DNA from: Bacteroidales bacterium
GTDB lineage: Bacteria > Bacteroidota > Bacteroidia > Bacteroidales > UBA932
NCBI GenBank assembly: GCA_024401925.1
Contig: JAKSKD010000017.1
Location: 1-36,697, forward strand
Length of the DNA: 36,697 bases
Reading direction: 5' to 3'
In this document: piece after piece, positions 8,165 to 16,175 of the stretch
How positions within the stretch are numbered: the first letter of the stretch is position 1
Layout of the letters: each line of letters opens with the position of its first letter
Program-made: the position numbers and the translations under genes
The notes under the pieces: model-generated
Told to the model about the DNA's origin: nothing
Database searches by the model: none
Seen by the model: the letters and a program-made list of their open reading frames with translations, nothing else

Positions 8165-9195
8165 ATTCCATACACATTCGTGCTTCCGCGGAGTTCTTCA
8201 TCGCCCCAGCGCTCAGCTACATAATCCAATACCTTATATAATTCATCAGGATCGTTTGTCGTAACCAATTTGATCCTGGTATCCTTGAAGTCTGTCAATC
8301 CCTTGAAATAGCAGGAAAGATGCCTTCTCATTTCAAACACACCGATAACCGGTCCTTTCAGTCTCAGCGACAGCTCCAAATGTCTTTTAGCCAGTTCCAC
8401 CCTCTCGACGACTCCCATAGGAGGAAGTTCCTCACCCGTCTTCAAAAAGTGTTTTATCTCTTTGAATATCCAAGGATGGCCGAACGATGCCCTTCCGACC
8501 ATTATTCCATCCACTCCATACCGGTCGAAATACTCCTTCGCTTTGGCCGGAGTCGTGATGTCGCCATTTCCTATAATCGGAATATGCATCCTCGGATTTT
8601 CTTTCACCTTACCTATCAAAGTCCAGTCCGCCTCGCCCTTGTACATCTGCTGCCGCGTCCTGCCGTGAATGGTGAGCGCCTTGATTCCGCAATCCTGCAG
8701 TCTCTCAGCCAGGTCAACGATAATCTTGGAATTCTCATCCCAGCCCAGCCTCGTCTTCACCGTCACCGGTTTGCTGACAGCTTCGACAACGGCCTTGGTG
8801 ATAGCCACCATTTTGTCCGGTTCCCGCATCATCCCGGAGCCCGCTCCTCTGCCGGCAATCTTGCTTACCGGGCATCCGAAATTTATGTCAATCACATCGC
8901 ACCCGTGCCCCCCGGCAATCTCCTGTGCCCTATCCGCCATCTTTGCCGCTTCCACGAGGCTTTCCGGAATATGTCCATAAATCTGGATTCCTATCGGCGA
9001 TTCCTCGTCGGAAGTCTTCATCTTGGCAATCGCTTTTACGGCATCACGTATCAGCCCGTCGGACGGAACAAACTCGGTATAGACCATATCCGCCCCATAC
9101 TCCTTACAGATTACTCTGAAAGAAGCATCCGTGACATCCTCCATAGGAGCCAGCAGAACAGGCCTTTCTCCAAGGTCCAATGCACCAATTTTCAT
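8161..9195 (-). CDS. dus: tRNA-dihydrouridine synthase (DusB type)
   Basis: A 344-residue FMN enzyme that reduces uridines in tRNA D-loops to dihydrouridine. An FMN-binding TIM barrel starts at LAPMEDVTDASFR. The catalytic Cys108 lies in NFGCPVSKI, followed by GAGS. HGRTRQQMYKGEADW and the phosphate-binding GNGDI...GIMVGRASFGHPW are present. The helical tRNA-binding domain follows from about residue 240. The pattern is closest to the DusB/NifR3 branch, though the exact target uridine is not readable. It is translationally coupled to lpxK, with no evident functional link. Confidence 0.94.
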   Translation of the reverse strand: MKIGALDLGERPVLLAPMEDVTDASFRVICKEYGADMVYTEFVPSDGLIRDAVKAIAKMKTSDEESPIGIQIYGHIPESLVEAAKMADRAQEIAGGHGCDVIDINFGCPVSKIAGRGAGSGMMREPDKMVAITKAVVEAVSKPVTVKTRLGWDENSKIIVDLAERLQDCGIKALTIHGRTRQQMYKGEADWTLIGKVKENPRMHIPIIGNGDITTPAKAKEYFDRYGVDGIMVGRASFGHPWIFKEIKHFLKTGEELPPMGVVERVELAKRHLELSLRLKGPVIGVFEMRRHLSCYFKGLTDFKDTRIKLVTTNDPDELYKVLDYVAERWGDEELRGSTNVYGI

Positions 9196-9206
9196 AAATC
9201 GGAGAG

Positions 9207-9214
9207 CAAAATTA
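9207..9214 (-). promoter_or_regulatory. -7 box of the dus-lpxK operon
   Basis: TAATTTTG on the minus strand fits TAnnTTTG and ends 11 bases before the dus ATG, so the leader would be only a few bases. It lies immediately after the sdhC terminator. Confidence 0.6.
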
Positions 9215-9220
9215 CAACAA

Positions 9221-9251
9221 AAAGCCGGGCGGAAGAATACCGTCCGGCTTT
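9221..9251 (-). terminator. rho-independent terminator after sdhC
   Basis: AAAGCCGG (9221-9228) pairs with CCGGCTTT (9244-9251). The stem extends inward to about 12 pairs (one G-U) around a 7-base loop. On the minus strand the T-run is part of and follows the stem. It lies 24 bases after the sdhC stop and separates sdhC from dus. Confidence 0.85.
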
Positions 9252-9275
9252 TTTATTCACTTACTTATAAACAGT

Positions 9276-10001
9276 CTATATTATCGCGTTGGCGTGGAGG
9301 AATGCATTGACGGCAACTACTACGAACACGAGAACGATAACAGTTACAACAATGTTTCCGATGACCTTCACTCTCTTGAACCAGGTTGTGCCGTTCCAGC
9401 CCACTGTCTGGAACATGCTCCAGAAACCGTGTGTAAGATGGAACCATATTGCGGCAAACCACAGGATATAGAGAAGGAGGATATACCAGCGGCCGAATGT
9501 AAATTCAAGAAGCACGTACGGATTGTTCTCATATACTCCGATGCCTACCAGTTCAGGAAGCTGCATATGTGCCCAGAAATGGAAGAGGTGGAAACAGATG
9601 AAGCCGAAAATCACAATTCCGAGGACGAACATATTCTTTGCTGCCCAGGAATCAGTGTTGGCCTTGCTTGCAACTTCATAACGGTTGAATCCTCCGCGGG
9701 CCATGATATTCTTCAATGTGAGCCAGCATCCGTAAAGGATATGTACGAGGAAACCGAGGGCAAGGACAGGGACCATAATCGAAATGACCGGAGTGGACAT
9801 GAAGTCACAACCGAGTTTGAAAAGTCCGTCTCCTGCTGAGAACAGTTTGTCATCCGCAAGGGCAATACCCCATTTGTGCGTAAAAGAATCGATTACGGAG
9901 AAGAAATTGATGGTACCGTGAAGAAGGAGAAACAAGATAAGGAATGCTCCGCTGACACTCTGGATGAATTTCTTTCCGATTGAAGAATTAAATATGAACA
10001 T
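9276..10001 (-). CDS. sdhC: succinate dehydrogenase/fumarate reductase cytochrome b subunit
   Basis: A 241-residue membrane anchor of the type B, two-haem class that passes electrons between menaquinone and the SdhA-SdhB catalytic pair. Five hydrophobic segments are visible. Candidate axial haem ligands are H28, H87, H138 or H141, and H188 or H191, spaced as in Wolinella FrdC-like proteins. The N-terminus FNSSIGKKFIQSVSGAFL is characteristic of the family. In this phylum the gene normally heads a sdhC-sdhA-sdhB operon. Here it is followed by a strong terminator and the unrelated dus gene, and faces pyrH upstream, so the catalytic subunits must be elsewhere. Confidence 0.92.
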   Translation of the reverse strand: MFIFNSSIGKKFIQSVSGAFLILFLLLHGTINFFSVIDSFTHKWGIALADDKLFSAGDGLFKLGCDFMSTPVISIMVPVLALGFLVHILYGCWLTLKNIMARGGFNRYEVASKANTDSWAAKNMFVLGIVIFGFICFHLFHFWAHMQLPELVGIGVYENNPYVLLEFTFGRWYILLLYILWFAAIWFHLTHGFWSMFQTVGWNGTTWFKRVKVIGNIVVTVIVLVFVVVAVNAFLHANAII

Positions 10002-10039
10002 TGTAAAAAAAATTTATTCAGCCTAAATCTTGATGTCTG

Positions 10040-10047
10040 CAAATATA
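10040..10047 (-). promoter_or_regulatory. -7 box of sdhC
   Basis: TATATTTG on the minus strand matches the consensus and lies 38 bases before the sdhC ATG. No clear -33 TTTG is seen. It is divergent from the pyrH promoter. Confidence 0.55.
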
Positions 10048-10056
10048 GGCTCTTTC

Positions 10057-10088
10057 TTGCAAGTTTCATAATTTTCTTCGTAAATTTG
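10057..10088 (+). promoter_or_regulatory. promoter of pyrH-frr-pepP
   Basis: TAAATTTG (10081-10088) matches the -7 consensus. TTG at 10057-10059 lies 21 bases upstream as a partial -33. The ATG of pyrH is 25 bases downstream. Confidence 0.55.
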
Positions 10089-10113
10089 TTTTTCCCAAAC
10101 ATCGATGTGAGTA

Positions 10114-10818
10114 ATGTATAAAAGAGTCTTATTGAAACTGAGCGGAGAGAGCCTCGGCGGCCCTTCCGGGAAAGGAATCGACGAAAACAGTCTGAATGAA
10201 ACAGCTGTTGAAATCGCACAGGCAGTGAAGGAAGGTCTGCAGGTGGCCATTGTAAACGGAGGTGGCAACATCTTCAGAGGTCTCCAGGGCGTAGGCCGTG
10301 GATTCGAGAGAGTGAACGGAGACAAGATGGGAATGCTTGCGACCGTCATCAATTCGCTGGGACTTGCTATGGCACTGCGCGACCAGGGAATCAAGGCGGA
10401 AGTCTTCACAGCGACTCCGATGGAGCCGATTGCAAGATACTATGTCCGCGAAGCCGCTGTGAAAGTGCTTGAAGAAGGAGGCGTGGCCCTTATCGCCGGG
10501 GGTACCGGGAACCCATTCTTTACAACCGACTCAGGTGCGGCTCTGAGGGCTCTCGAAATCGGAGCTGATGCCCTTTTGAAGGGAACCAGAGTGGACGGAG
10601 TCTATACAGCCGACCCGGAAAAGGACCCTGCAGCCGTAAAATACACTGAACTTACGTTCGACAAAGCTCTTGCCGACCATCTGAAAGTGATGGATCAGAC
10701 TGCATTCGCACTTTGCGAGCAGGGTGATATTCCTATTGTCGTTTTCGATATGACTAAGAAAGGAAATCTCACCCGTCTTCTGAAAGGTGAGGCTCTCGGA
10801 ACCATTGTACACAAGTAA
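10114..10818 (+). CDS. pyrH: uridylate kinase
   Basis: A 234-residue amino-acid-kinase-fold enzyme that phosphorylates UMP to UDP with ATP, feeding all pyrimidine nucleotides. It has the family start KRVLLKLSGESL, NGGGNIFRG, the GDKMGMLATVIN loop, the GGTGNPFFTTDSGAALRA segment and the DGVYTADP nucleotide loop. Length is normal. It starts a three-gene unit with frr 18 bases downstream; the pyrH-frr pair is conserved across many bacteria. Confidence 0.97.
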   Translation: MYKRVLLKLSGESLGGPSGKGIDENSLNETAVEIAQAVKEGLQVAIVNGGGNIFRGLQGVGRGFERVNGDKMGMLATVINSLGLAMALRDQGIKAEVFTATPMEPIARYYVREAAVKVLEEGGVALIAGGTGNPFFTTDSGAALRALEIGADALLKGTRVDGVYTADPEKDPAAVKYTELTFDKALADHLKVMDQTAFALCEQGDIPIVVFDMTKKGNLTRLLKGEALGTIVHK

Positions 10819-10836
10819 ACCAATAATCAAGACAAT

Positions 10837-11406
10837 ATGCTGACAGACAGAGCAAAAGAAATTGTAGCCGCCGCTGACAAGAAAATGCAGGACGCGGTCA
10901 ATTTCCTTGAGGAAGACCTCAAGACATACAGGGTTGGCAAGGCCAATCCTTCAATCTTCAACAACGTCAACGTCAATTACTACGGGACTCCTACACCTAT
11001 CCCTCAGGTTGCTTCGATCAACACACCGGATGCTCGCACACTGGCCATCCAGCCTTGGGAGAAGAATTTGATTCCTGCCATCGAAAAGGCAATCATCGAC
11101 AACAATCTCGGATTCACTCCATCAAATAACGGGGAAATCATCCGTTGCTCCGTGCCACCGCTCACAGAAGAGAGGAGAAAGGAACTTATCAAGAAAGCCG
11201 GCGCCGCAGGAGAGAACTCAAAAGTTGTAGTCCGCAACGCCAGAAGGGATGCAATCGAACAGCTGAAGAAGGCCCAGAAGAACGAAGGACTCTCAGAGGA
11301 CACCGAGAAAGAAGCTGAGGAGGAAGTTCAGAAGATTACAGACAAGAATGTCAAAGCAATCGACGAACTCATCGCAGCCAAGGAAAAGGAAATAATGACT
11401 GTCTAA
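10837..11406 (+). CDS. frr: ribosome recycling factor
   Basis: A 189-residue RRF that, with EF-G, splits post-termination ribosomes. The three-helix-bundle family features are clear: the YRVGKANPSIFNNVNVNYYGTPTP segment, AIQPWEKNLIPAIEKAI, and VPPLTEERRKELIKKA. Length is close to the usual 185. It lies between pyrH and the aminopeptidase gene. Confidence 0.97.
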   Translation: MLTDRAKEIVAAADKKMQDAVNFLEEDLKTYRVGKANPSIFNNVNVNYYGTPTPIPQVASINTPDARTLAIQPWEKNLIPAIEKAIIDNNLGFTPSNNGEIIRCSVPPLTEERRKELIKKAGAAGENSKVVVRNARRDAIEQLKKAQKNEGLSEDTEKEAEEEVQKITDKNVKAIDELIAAKEKEIMTV

Positions 11407-11434
11407 GCCTACGGAAAACATTTATAAGGAAAGG

Positions 11435-13144
11435 GTGGAGGCTGTCCGCAGCCTTATGCGCAGCAACAACTGGGATGCTGTCATAATCGGCGGGTCAGAC
11501 CCTCACAGCAGCGAATACCCGGCTCCACGGTGGAAGCAAGTGGAATGGGTTTCCGGCTTCACAGGTGAGGCCGGAGATATTGTCATTACTCTGGATCACG
11601 CCGGGCTATGGACGGACACCAGATATTTTATTCAGGCCAACCGTCAGCTGGAAGGCAGCGGAATCGTGCTGCACAAGACCAGAGTTCCCGACCAGATTCT
11701 CATTCCGCAGTGGCTTTCCGAGAATGCTTTTCCCGAGAAAGAAAGCGTGAATATCGCCATTGACGGCCTATGCCAGAGAGTCAGCGACATCGAGGAACTG
11801 AAATCGGCCTTCGGTGAAGACACGACTGTCCGCATAGTCAGCATCCCGGATATGCTGGATGCTATATGGCAGGACAGGCCAGCGGTACCGGTGACTCCGA
11901 TAATCGAACTGGCCGACGAGCAGGTCGGGGAAAGCAGCGATGACAAGATTGACTGGCTGCGTTCCTTCATCAGGAAGAAAGGGTGCAACTCAATGCTGGT
12001 ATGCGCATTGGATGAAATCGCCTGGCTCCTCAACGTCAGGGGATCCGACATAGAGTATAACCCTCTGGTTATTTCATACTTGATTATTACCGAAGAAGAA
12101 GTCCGGTGGTACACCCGCGAATCCTATGATGACATATATGTAGCTATCTCCGAGAATTGCGGGAAAATGTATGTCGATCCTGACTCCCTCAACTATCATA
12201 TCTACACGATGCTGCCGAAAGAGAGCATCGTGCTCGGACCTTCACCGGTTGCTCTGCGCAAGGCGGTTAAGAATGAGGTTGAGATTGAGAGTATGAGGGA
12301 TGCTCATCTGGAGGATGGCCTTGCAATGGAAAAATTCCTTTTCTGGCTTGAGACATCCCTGGAAAACGGGGAGCAGGTCGATGAATGGGAGGCCTCGGTG
12401 AAACTTTCTGAATTGCGTGGAGAAATCCAGGGTTATGCTGGTGACAGTTTTGAAACGATCAGCGCCTACGGGCCGGGAGGAGCACTTCCGCATTATATCA
12501 CGCCAAAAACCAATGCTCCGAAACTCATAAGGCGCGGATTATACCTCTGCGATTCCGGAGGGCAATACTCATTCGGAACCACGGACATTACGAGAACTAT
12601 TCCTCTCGGGCCGTGCACAAGGATGGAAATGGAAGATTACACTCTGGTACTGAAGGGTCACATCAACCTTGCAATGGCGGTATTCCCGAAGGGAACGGCA
12701 GGATGTCAGATCGATGCCATCGCCAGGATGCCCCTGTGGAAAACCGGAAGGAATTTCGGACACGGAACCGGGCACGGCGTAGGCTTTTTCCTTGGTGTTC
12801 ACGAGGGCCCGCAGGATATCAGGCAGAATTTCAACAGGCAGGCCCTGCTGCCGGGAATGATTGTTTCCGACGAGCCGGGAATCTACCGTGAAGGTCTGCA
12901 CGGAGTAAGACACGAGAATCTACTCTTATGTAAGGAAGCCGGAAGCAGCGAATTCGGAGAGTGGCTTGATTTCGAGACTTTGACCCTTTGTCATTTCGAC
13001 ACTGACGCCATTCTCAAGGAACTCCTGAACAATGATGAAATTAAATGGCTGAACGACTATAACGAAAGGGTGTTCAGGACTCTGTCTCCAAGACTCCCGG
13101 CAGAAATCGCTCTCTGGCTCAGGGACAAGACAGAACCTATATAA
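11435..13144 (+). CDS. pepP: Xaa-Pro aminopeptidase (aminopeptidase P, M24B)
   Basis: A 569-residue dinuclear-metal enzyme that removes N-terminal residues preceding proline. Two creatinase-like domains come first, then the pita-bread catalytic domain. Metal ligands visible are D373 and D384 (CDSG...TTDITRT), H447 (in GHGTGHGVG), E480 (SDEPGIY) and E494 (RHENLLL). It is of the large three-domain kind. No ATG fits the family N-terminus; GTG 11435 is used. A CTG at 11399, overlapping the frr stop region, would add 12 family-like residues, so the true start is uncertain. It ends overlapping convergent hemW by 8 bases. Confidence 0.93.
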   Translation: MEAVRSLMRSNNWDAVIIGGSDPHSSEYPAPRWKQVEWVSGFTGEAGDIVITLDHAGLWTDTRYFIQANRQLEGSGIVLHKTRVPDQILIPQWLSENAFPEKESVNIAIDGLCQRVSDIEELKSAFGEDTTVRIVSIPDMLDAIWQDRPAVPVTPIIELADEQVGESSDDKIDWLRSFIRKKGCNSMLVCALDEIAWLLNVRGSDIEYNPLVISYLIITEEEVRWYTRESYDDIYVAISENCGKMYVDPDSLNYHIYTMLPKESIVLGPSPVALRKAVKNEVEIESMRDAHLEDGLAMEKFLFWLETSLENGEQVDEWEASVKLSELRGEIQGYAGDSFETISAYGPGGALPHYITPKTNAPKLIRRGLYLCDSGGQYSFGTTDITRTIPLGPCTRMEMEDYTLVLKGHINLAMAVFPKGTAGCQIDAIARMPLWKTGRNFGHGTGHGVGFFLGVHEGPQDIRQNFNRQALLPGMIVSDEPGIYREGLHGVRHENLLLCKEAGSSEFGEWLDFETLTLCHFDTDAILKELLNNDEIKWLNDYNERVFRTLSPRLPAEIALWLRDKTEPI

Positions 13145-14150
13145 GATTGCTGATTATATCGTCTGAGACGAACCATTTATCTTCAGGGATTGACATACCG
13201 TCAACCCCTTCTTTTGTCCTCAGCCCCAACATAATACGCTCTTCACGTATTTCCTTGTCGATCAGAATCTCGCCGCTTCTTGTCCAGCTGTCAAGCGTCT
13301 GGCTGTTCCAACTCCTTACCTGCTCGGGGACAAGCCGCAAAGAATGTGCTCCCGGGCCGAGACCGACATACGGGAGCCTCTTCCAATATGCAGAATTGTG
13401 GACAGCCTCGAAACCCGGTCTTGCAAAATTGGATATCTCATAATGGTTGTACCCTGCCTTTCCCAGCTCGCGGCACAAAATGTCGTACTGACTCCGGCAT
13501 TGCTCCTCTGGTGCCTCAGTGTAGCGGCCGTCACGTACCATCCCCGCAAGTGCGCTACCTTCTTCTATTGAAAGTTGATAAGCGGAAATGTGCTCCGGGC
13601 ATAAGTCCAGAGCCTTTCTGATTGTCTCAATCCATTTTTCTTCCCCAAGTTGGGAAAGCCCGAAAATCAGGTCAATGCTGATATTACCGAAACCTGCCTT
13701 CCTCAGAAGTTTGAACGCATTAAACGCACCTGCTGATGTATGGCGCCGGTTCATCCATTTCAAGATTCCATCGTCAAAGGATTGCACACCCATACTTACC
13801 CTGTTCACTCCAAGACTCTTCAACTCACGCACATACTCTTCTCCACCGGAAGTGATATCGTCAGGATTCACTTCCACCGTGAACTCATCATAATCTTTAT
13901 ACCCGAGTTTTACGACAATGGACTGAAGGGCTTCCAGTGGAATTACTGATGGGGTTCCGCCGCCGACATACAATGTCTTCACGGATTGCGCACGGACCGC
14001 ATCAATTTCCTCACGTCTCTCATCAATCTCCCTGAATATCCCTTCGACAAAGTTCTGCACCTGCTGCAGGCCCTTTCCGGAACATAGTTCAGAATAGAAG
14101 TCGCAATAGGTGCAGAAACTTTTGCAAAATGGAATATGAAGATATATCAT
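13137..14150 (-). CDS. hemW: HemW-like radical SAM protein, shortened C-terminus
   Basis: A 337-residue member of the HemN/HemW radical SAM group. The iron-sulfur cluster motif is C9-xxx-C13-xx-C16 (HIPFCKSFCTYCDF). GGGTPS, the EVNPDD segment and MGVQSFDD, where HemN/HemW proteins continue, are conserved. HemW is thought to deliver haem to respiratory enzymes rather than act as a coproporphyrinogen oxidase. Typical members are about 375 residues. Here the C-terminal domain appears compressed: EERIMLGLRTKEGVDG is followed within about 10 residues by the family's ending (FVSDDIISNLI). The start shares one base (TAATG) with the upstream coiled-coil gene's stop. Confidence 0.9.
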   Translation of the reverse strand: MIYLHIPFCKSFCTYCDFYSELCSGKGLQQVQNFVEGIFREIDERREEIDAVRAQSVKTLYVGGGTPSVIPLEALQSIVVKLGYKDYDEFTVEVNPDDITSGGEEYVRELKSLGVNRVSMGVQSFDDGILKWMNRRHTSAGAFNAFKLLRKAGFGNISIDLIFGLSQLGEEKWIETIRKALDLCPEHISAYQLSIEEGSALAGMVRDGRYTEAPEEQCRSQYDILCRELGKAGYNHYEISNFARPGFEAVHNSAYWKRLPYVGLGPGAHSLRLVPEQVRSWNSQTLDSWTRSGEILIDKEIREERIMLGLRTKEGVDGMSIPEDKWFVSDDIISNLI

Positions 14151-15058
14151 TATCTGAGAAGAAGCTCCGCTGTGCCGAGAAGAGCCTGTTCTGTGTAGGC
14201 TTCAACGGTATAGACGCCCTTTGAGAACTGGGAGATTCCATTCAGATAGATGCTGAGTTCAACCTCTTTCCCTTCATAATCCACCTCACGGGATGCAGAA
14301 GCAATCATAGTGGTTCCCTGACAGGTGAATGACACCTGACTGTCGTTGACCAGCAAAATTCCATCAGGATCTTTGACACGGACATATATCCTTACAGGGC
14401 CCTTCGGGGCAAGTTCATTTTCCACGAGGCTCAAAGTCGTCATCATCCTGATGACACGCTTGCTGTTGTCAGTCACCTTGTCAGATGAATTGTATGCCTC
14501 TATCCTCAGGCCACGTGCCTTGATAACAGACCCGGCTGCAACCTGGCCGGAGAGATCCTCCACCCTTGCGGTAAGTTCCTGATTGGCTTTTCTTGATGCC
14601 GCAGCCTCGCGGCGGGCAGCGTCAGCCGCTACGGTAAGCTGGTGATTGAGGGTATTGAGGGAATCTATCTGGACGATATAGCTCTTCATAATGCTTCTGA
14701 GCGTTCCGAGTTCCTTCTCATATTGCCTCATCTTGGCACGGTTGGTGGCTTCGGTCTTCTGAATCCTTTCAACGAGTTGAGCAACCTCCTCGCGGGATGA
14801 GTCCAGCTGGGTGTTGATTGCATCATAATCCGATGAAAGGTTGTCATAATCGTTCTGGAGGAGTATTATCTGCTCCGTAAGATCCTTTTTCTCATCGTTC
14901 AAATCGTGGACGAGGGATGCCTTGGATATCCAGATATAAGCAAGCAGTATCGCCAGGACGGCTGCAACTGCTATCAGAATGTACATTGTCTTCTGGAGAC
15001 CATTATTCTTCCTTTCGCGTTCTTCGCGGTCGAGTCTCTCGAGTGGATCTTCTGTCAT
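14150..15058 (-). CDS. single-pass membrane protein with long coiled coil, function unknown
   Basis: A 302-residue protein. An acidic/basic N-terminal stretch of about 22 residues is followed by one membrane helix (about 25-45). A coiled-coil region (about 48-170) is rich in Asp, Glu, Gln and Leu with repeated heptad spacing. The C-terminal half (about 175-302) looks like a beta-rich domain (IRIYVRVKDPDG..., SFTCQGTTMIA). The arrangement suggests an inner-membrane anchor with a periplasmic rod. Similar proteins are common conserved hypotheticals in Bacteroidota. ATG 15058 is preferred to a TTG at 15067. It is coupled to hemW by TAATG. I cannot assign a function. Confidence 0.8.
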   Translation of the reverse strand: MTEDPLERLDREERERKNNGLQKTMYILIAVAAVLAILLAYIWISKASLVHDLNDEKKDLTEQIILLQNDYDNLSSDYDAINTQLDSSREEVAQLVERIQKTEATNRAKMRQYEKELGTLRSIMKSYIVQIDSLNTLNHQLTVAADAARREAAASRKANQELTARVEDLSGQVAAGSVIKARGLRIEAYNSSDKVTDNSKRVIRMMTTLSLVENELAPKGPVRIYVRVKDPDGILLVNDSQVSFTCQGTTMIASASREVDYEGKEVELSIYLNGISQFSKGVYTVEAYTEQALLGTAELLLR

Positions 15059-15113
15059 AATCTTCAATTTATAATTAACACGGCGAAAATAGCAAATTTC
15101 GTGCAGATATTCA

Positions 15114-15121
15114 TATCTTTG
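15114..15121 (+). promoter_or_regulatory. -7 box of the 158-residue membrane protein gene
   Basis: TATCTTTG is an exact consensus match and ends 5 bases before the ATG at 15127, so the mRNA would be leaderless or nearly so. No clear -33 is visible. Confidence 0.55.
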
Positions 15122-15126
15122 TCCAT

Positions 15127-15603
15127 ATGAAATACATTATCAGAGTTATCAAGTACTTTGTGTACATCAGCCTTATTATGACGCTGATTCTTGTAGTGCT
15201 TGCCGCTGCAGGCTTTATCAGCAAAGACATCAACGTGATTTTCAGGGACGGATACAGGTCTTTATGGAAGATTGGAGCTATGTTTCTGGCCGTTGCGGCA
15301 GTATATCCCCGTTTCGGATTCACCAAGCGCGGAGCCATTATCCTTGGGGAGTACAAGGACATCAGGGACGGAGTAGTGGACTTTATGAAGGACCGCAACT
15401 ATGTTTTGGAAAAAGAAGAGGGCGAGAATCTGTATTTCCGCCAAAAATCCGTACTTAACAGAGCAACAAGAATGTTCGAAGACCGCATCAGCCTCACCAG
15501 GGATCTGTCAGGTTTTTATGTGGAAGGTCTCACGAAAGACGTGACGCGGCTCGTATATGGTCTTGAATACAAATTTAAGGAAGGAGAAGAGGAAACTCAA
15601 TAG
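15127..15603 (+). CDS. conserved-looking small membrane protein, function unknown
   Basis: A 158-residue protein with two membrane helices (about 9-30 and 44-62) separated by a short loop. A basic and acidic C-terminal domain (about 65-158) ends in Glu-rich residues. No catalytic motif is visible. It is a lone gene, transcribed from its own promoter divergently from the coiled-coil gene and overlapping convergent DUF3109 by 7 bases. It resembles hypothetical Bacteroidota inner-membrane proteins; no function is proposed. Confidence 0.7.
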   Translation: MKYIIRVIKYFVYISLIMTLILVVLAAAGFISKDINVIFRDGYRSLWKIGAMFLAVAAVYPRFGFTKRGAIILGEYKDIRDGVVDFMKDRNYVLEKEEGENLYFRQKSVLNRATRMFEDRISLTRDLSGFYVEGLTKDVTRLVYGLEYKFKEGEEETQ

Positions 15604-16175
15604 CCGAGATGCTTTGCAGCGGCGCACAATGCGTCGTAGAATTCTTCTCCATAGGCATCAACAAGGGGTTTGCGCAAGAATTGATACACGCGGACCCCTT
15701 CTTTTTTTCCTTTCTCAAAGGCGTCCGCACATATGCTCCAATGGTGGACATTCAAAGCCTGACCGCCACCTGTCAGTTTCGTGACTCTGATAGGGTACAA
15801 CTTGCAAGATATCGGTTTTGGGAGCCCGCATTTCTCGATGGCGCAAAGGCAATTGTCCCCTTCGAAACGGGCAAAAGCACATTCTTCCGTACCCGGGACC
15901 ACTGGCGTCACGATATCATTTTCAATATCTATTTCAAAGAAGCCTTTCTTATCTACAGTTTCCCGACCCCTGTCACTCATCAGCGGTGAAAATTCAGGGT
16001 AATTTTTCTCAAGCGGCTCCAGTTCTTCCTCCTTCAGAGGCGCTCCATACTCACCGGCTATGCAGCATTTTCCTTTGCACTTTTCGTAATCACAGGAAAA
16101 ATACTCCATCAGGACGTCCTCAGAAACAAGACAATCCCCGATTGCAACTATCGTTCCGAATCCCTTATCGTTCAT
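15597..16175 (-). CDS. DUF3109 family cysteine-rich protein
   Basis: A 192-residue protein with the family hallmark CDYEKCKGKCCIAGEYGAPL (C28, C33, C37, C38) and further cysteines in EECAF, NCLCAIEKCG and ISCKLYPIRV. The spacing suggests a bound metal or iron-sulfur cluster, reminiscent of YkgJ/UPF0153-type zinc or iron proteins. The family has no established reaction that I know of. Its start overlaps the upstream M16-like gene's stop by one base (TAATG), so they are co-translated. No export signal is visible, so it should be cytoplasmic. Confidence 0.88.
   Translation of the reverse strand: MNDKGFGTIVAIGDCLVSEDVLMEYFSCDYEKCKGKCCIAGEYGAPLKEEELEPLEKNYPEFSPLMSDRGRETVDKKGFFEIDIENDIVTPVVPGTEECAFARFEGDNCLCAIEKCGLPKPISCKLYPIRVTKLTGGGQALNVHHWSICADAFEKGKKEGVRVYQFLRKPLVDAYGEEFYDALCAAAKHLGY

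Noticed and set aside
7322-8224. A 300-codon frame on the plus strand opposite lpxK
   Set aside because: It is antisense to lpxK, has no family features, and no promoter or start context.
8320-9270. A 316-codon frame on the plus strand opposite dus
   Set aside because: It is fully antisense to a clear dus gene with intact catalytic motifs, and its translation has no recognisable domain.
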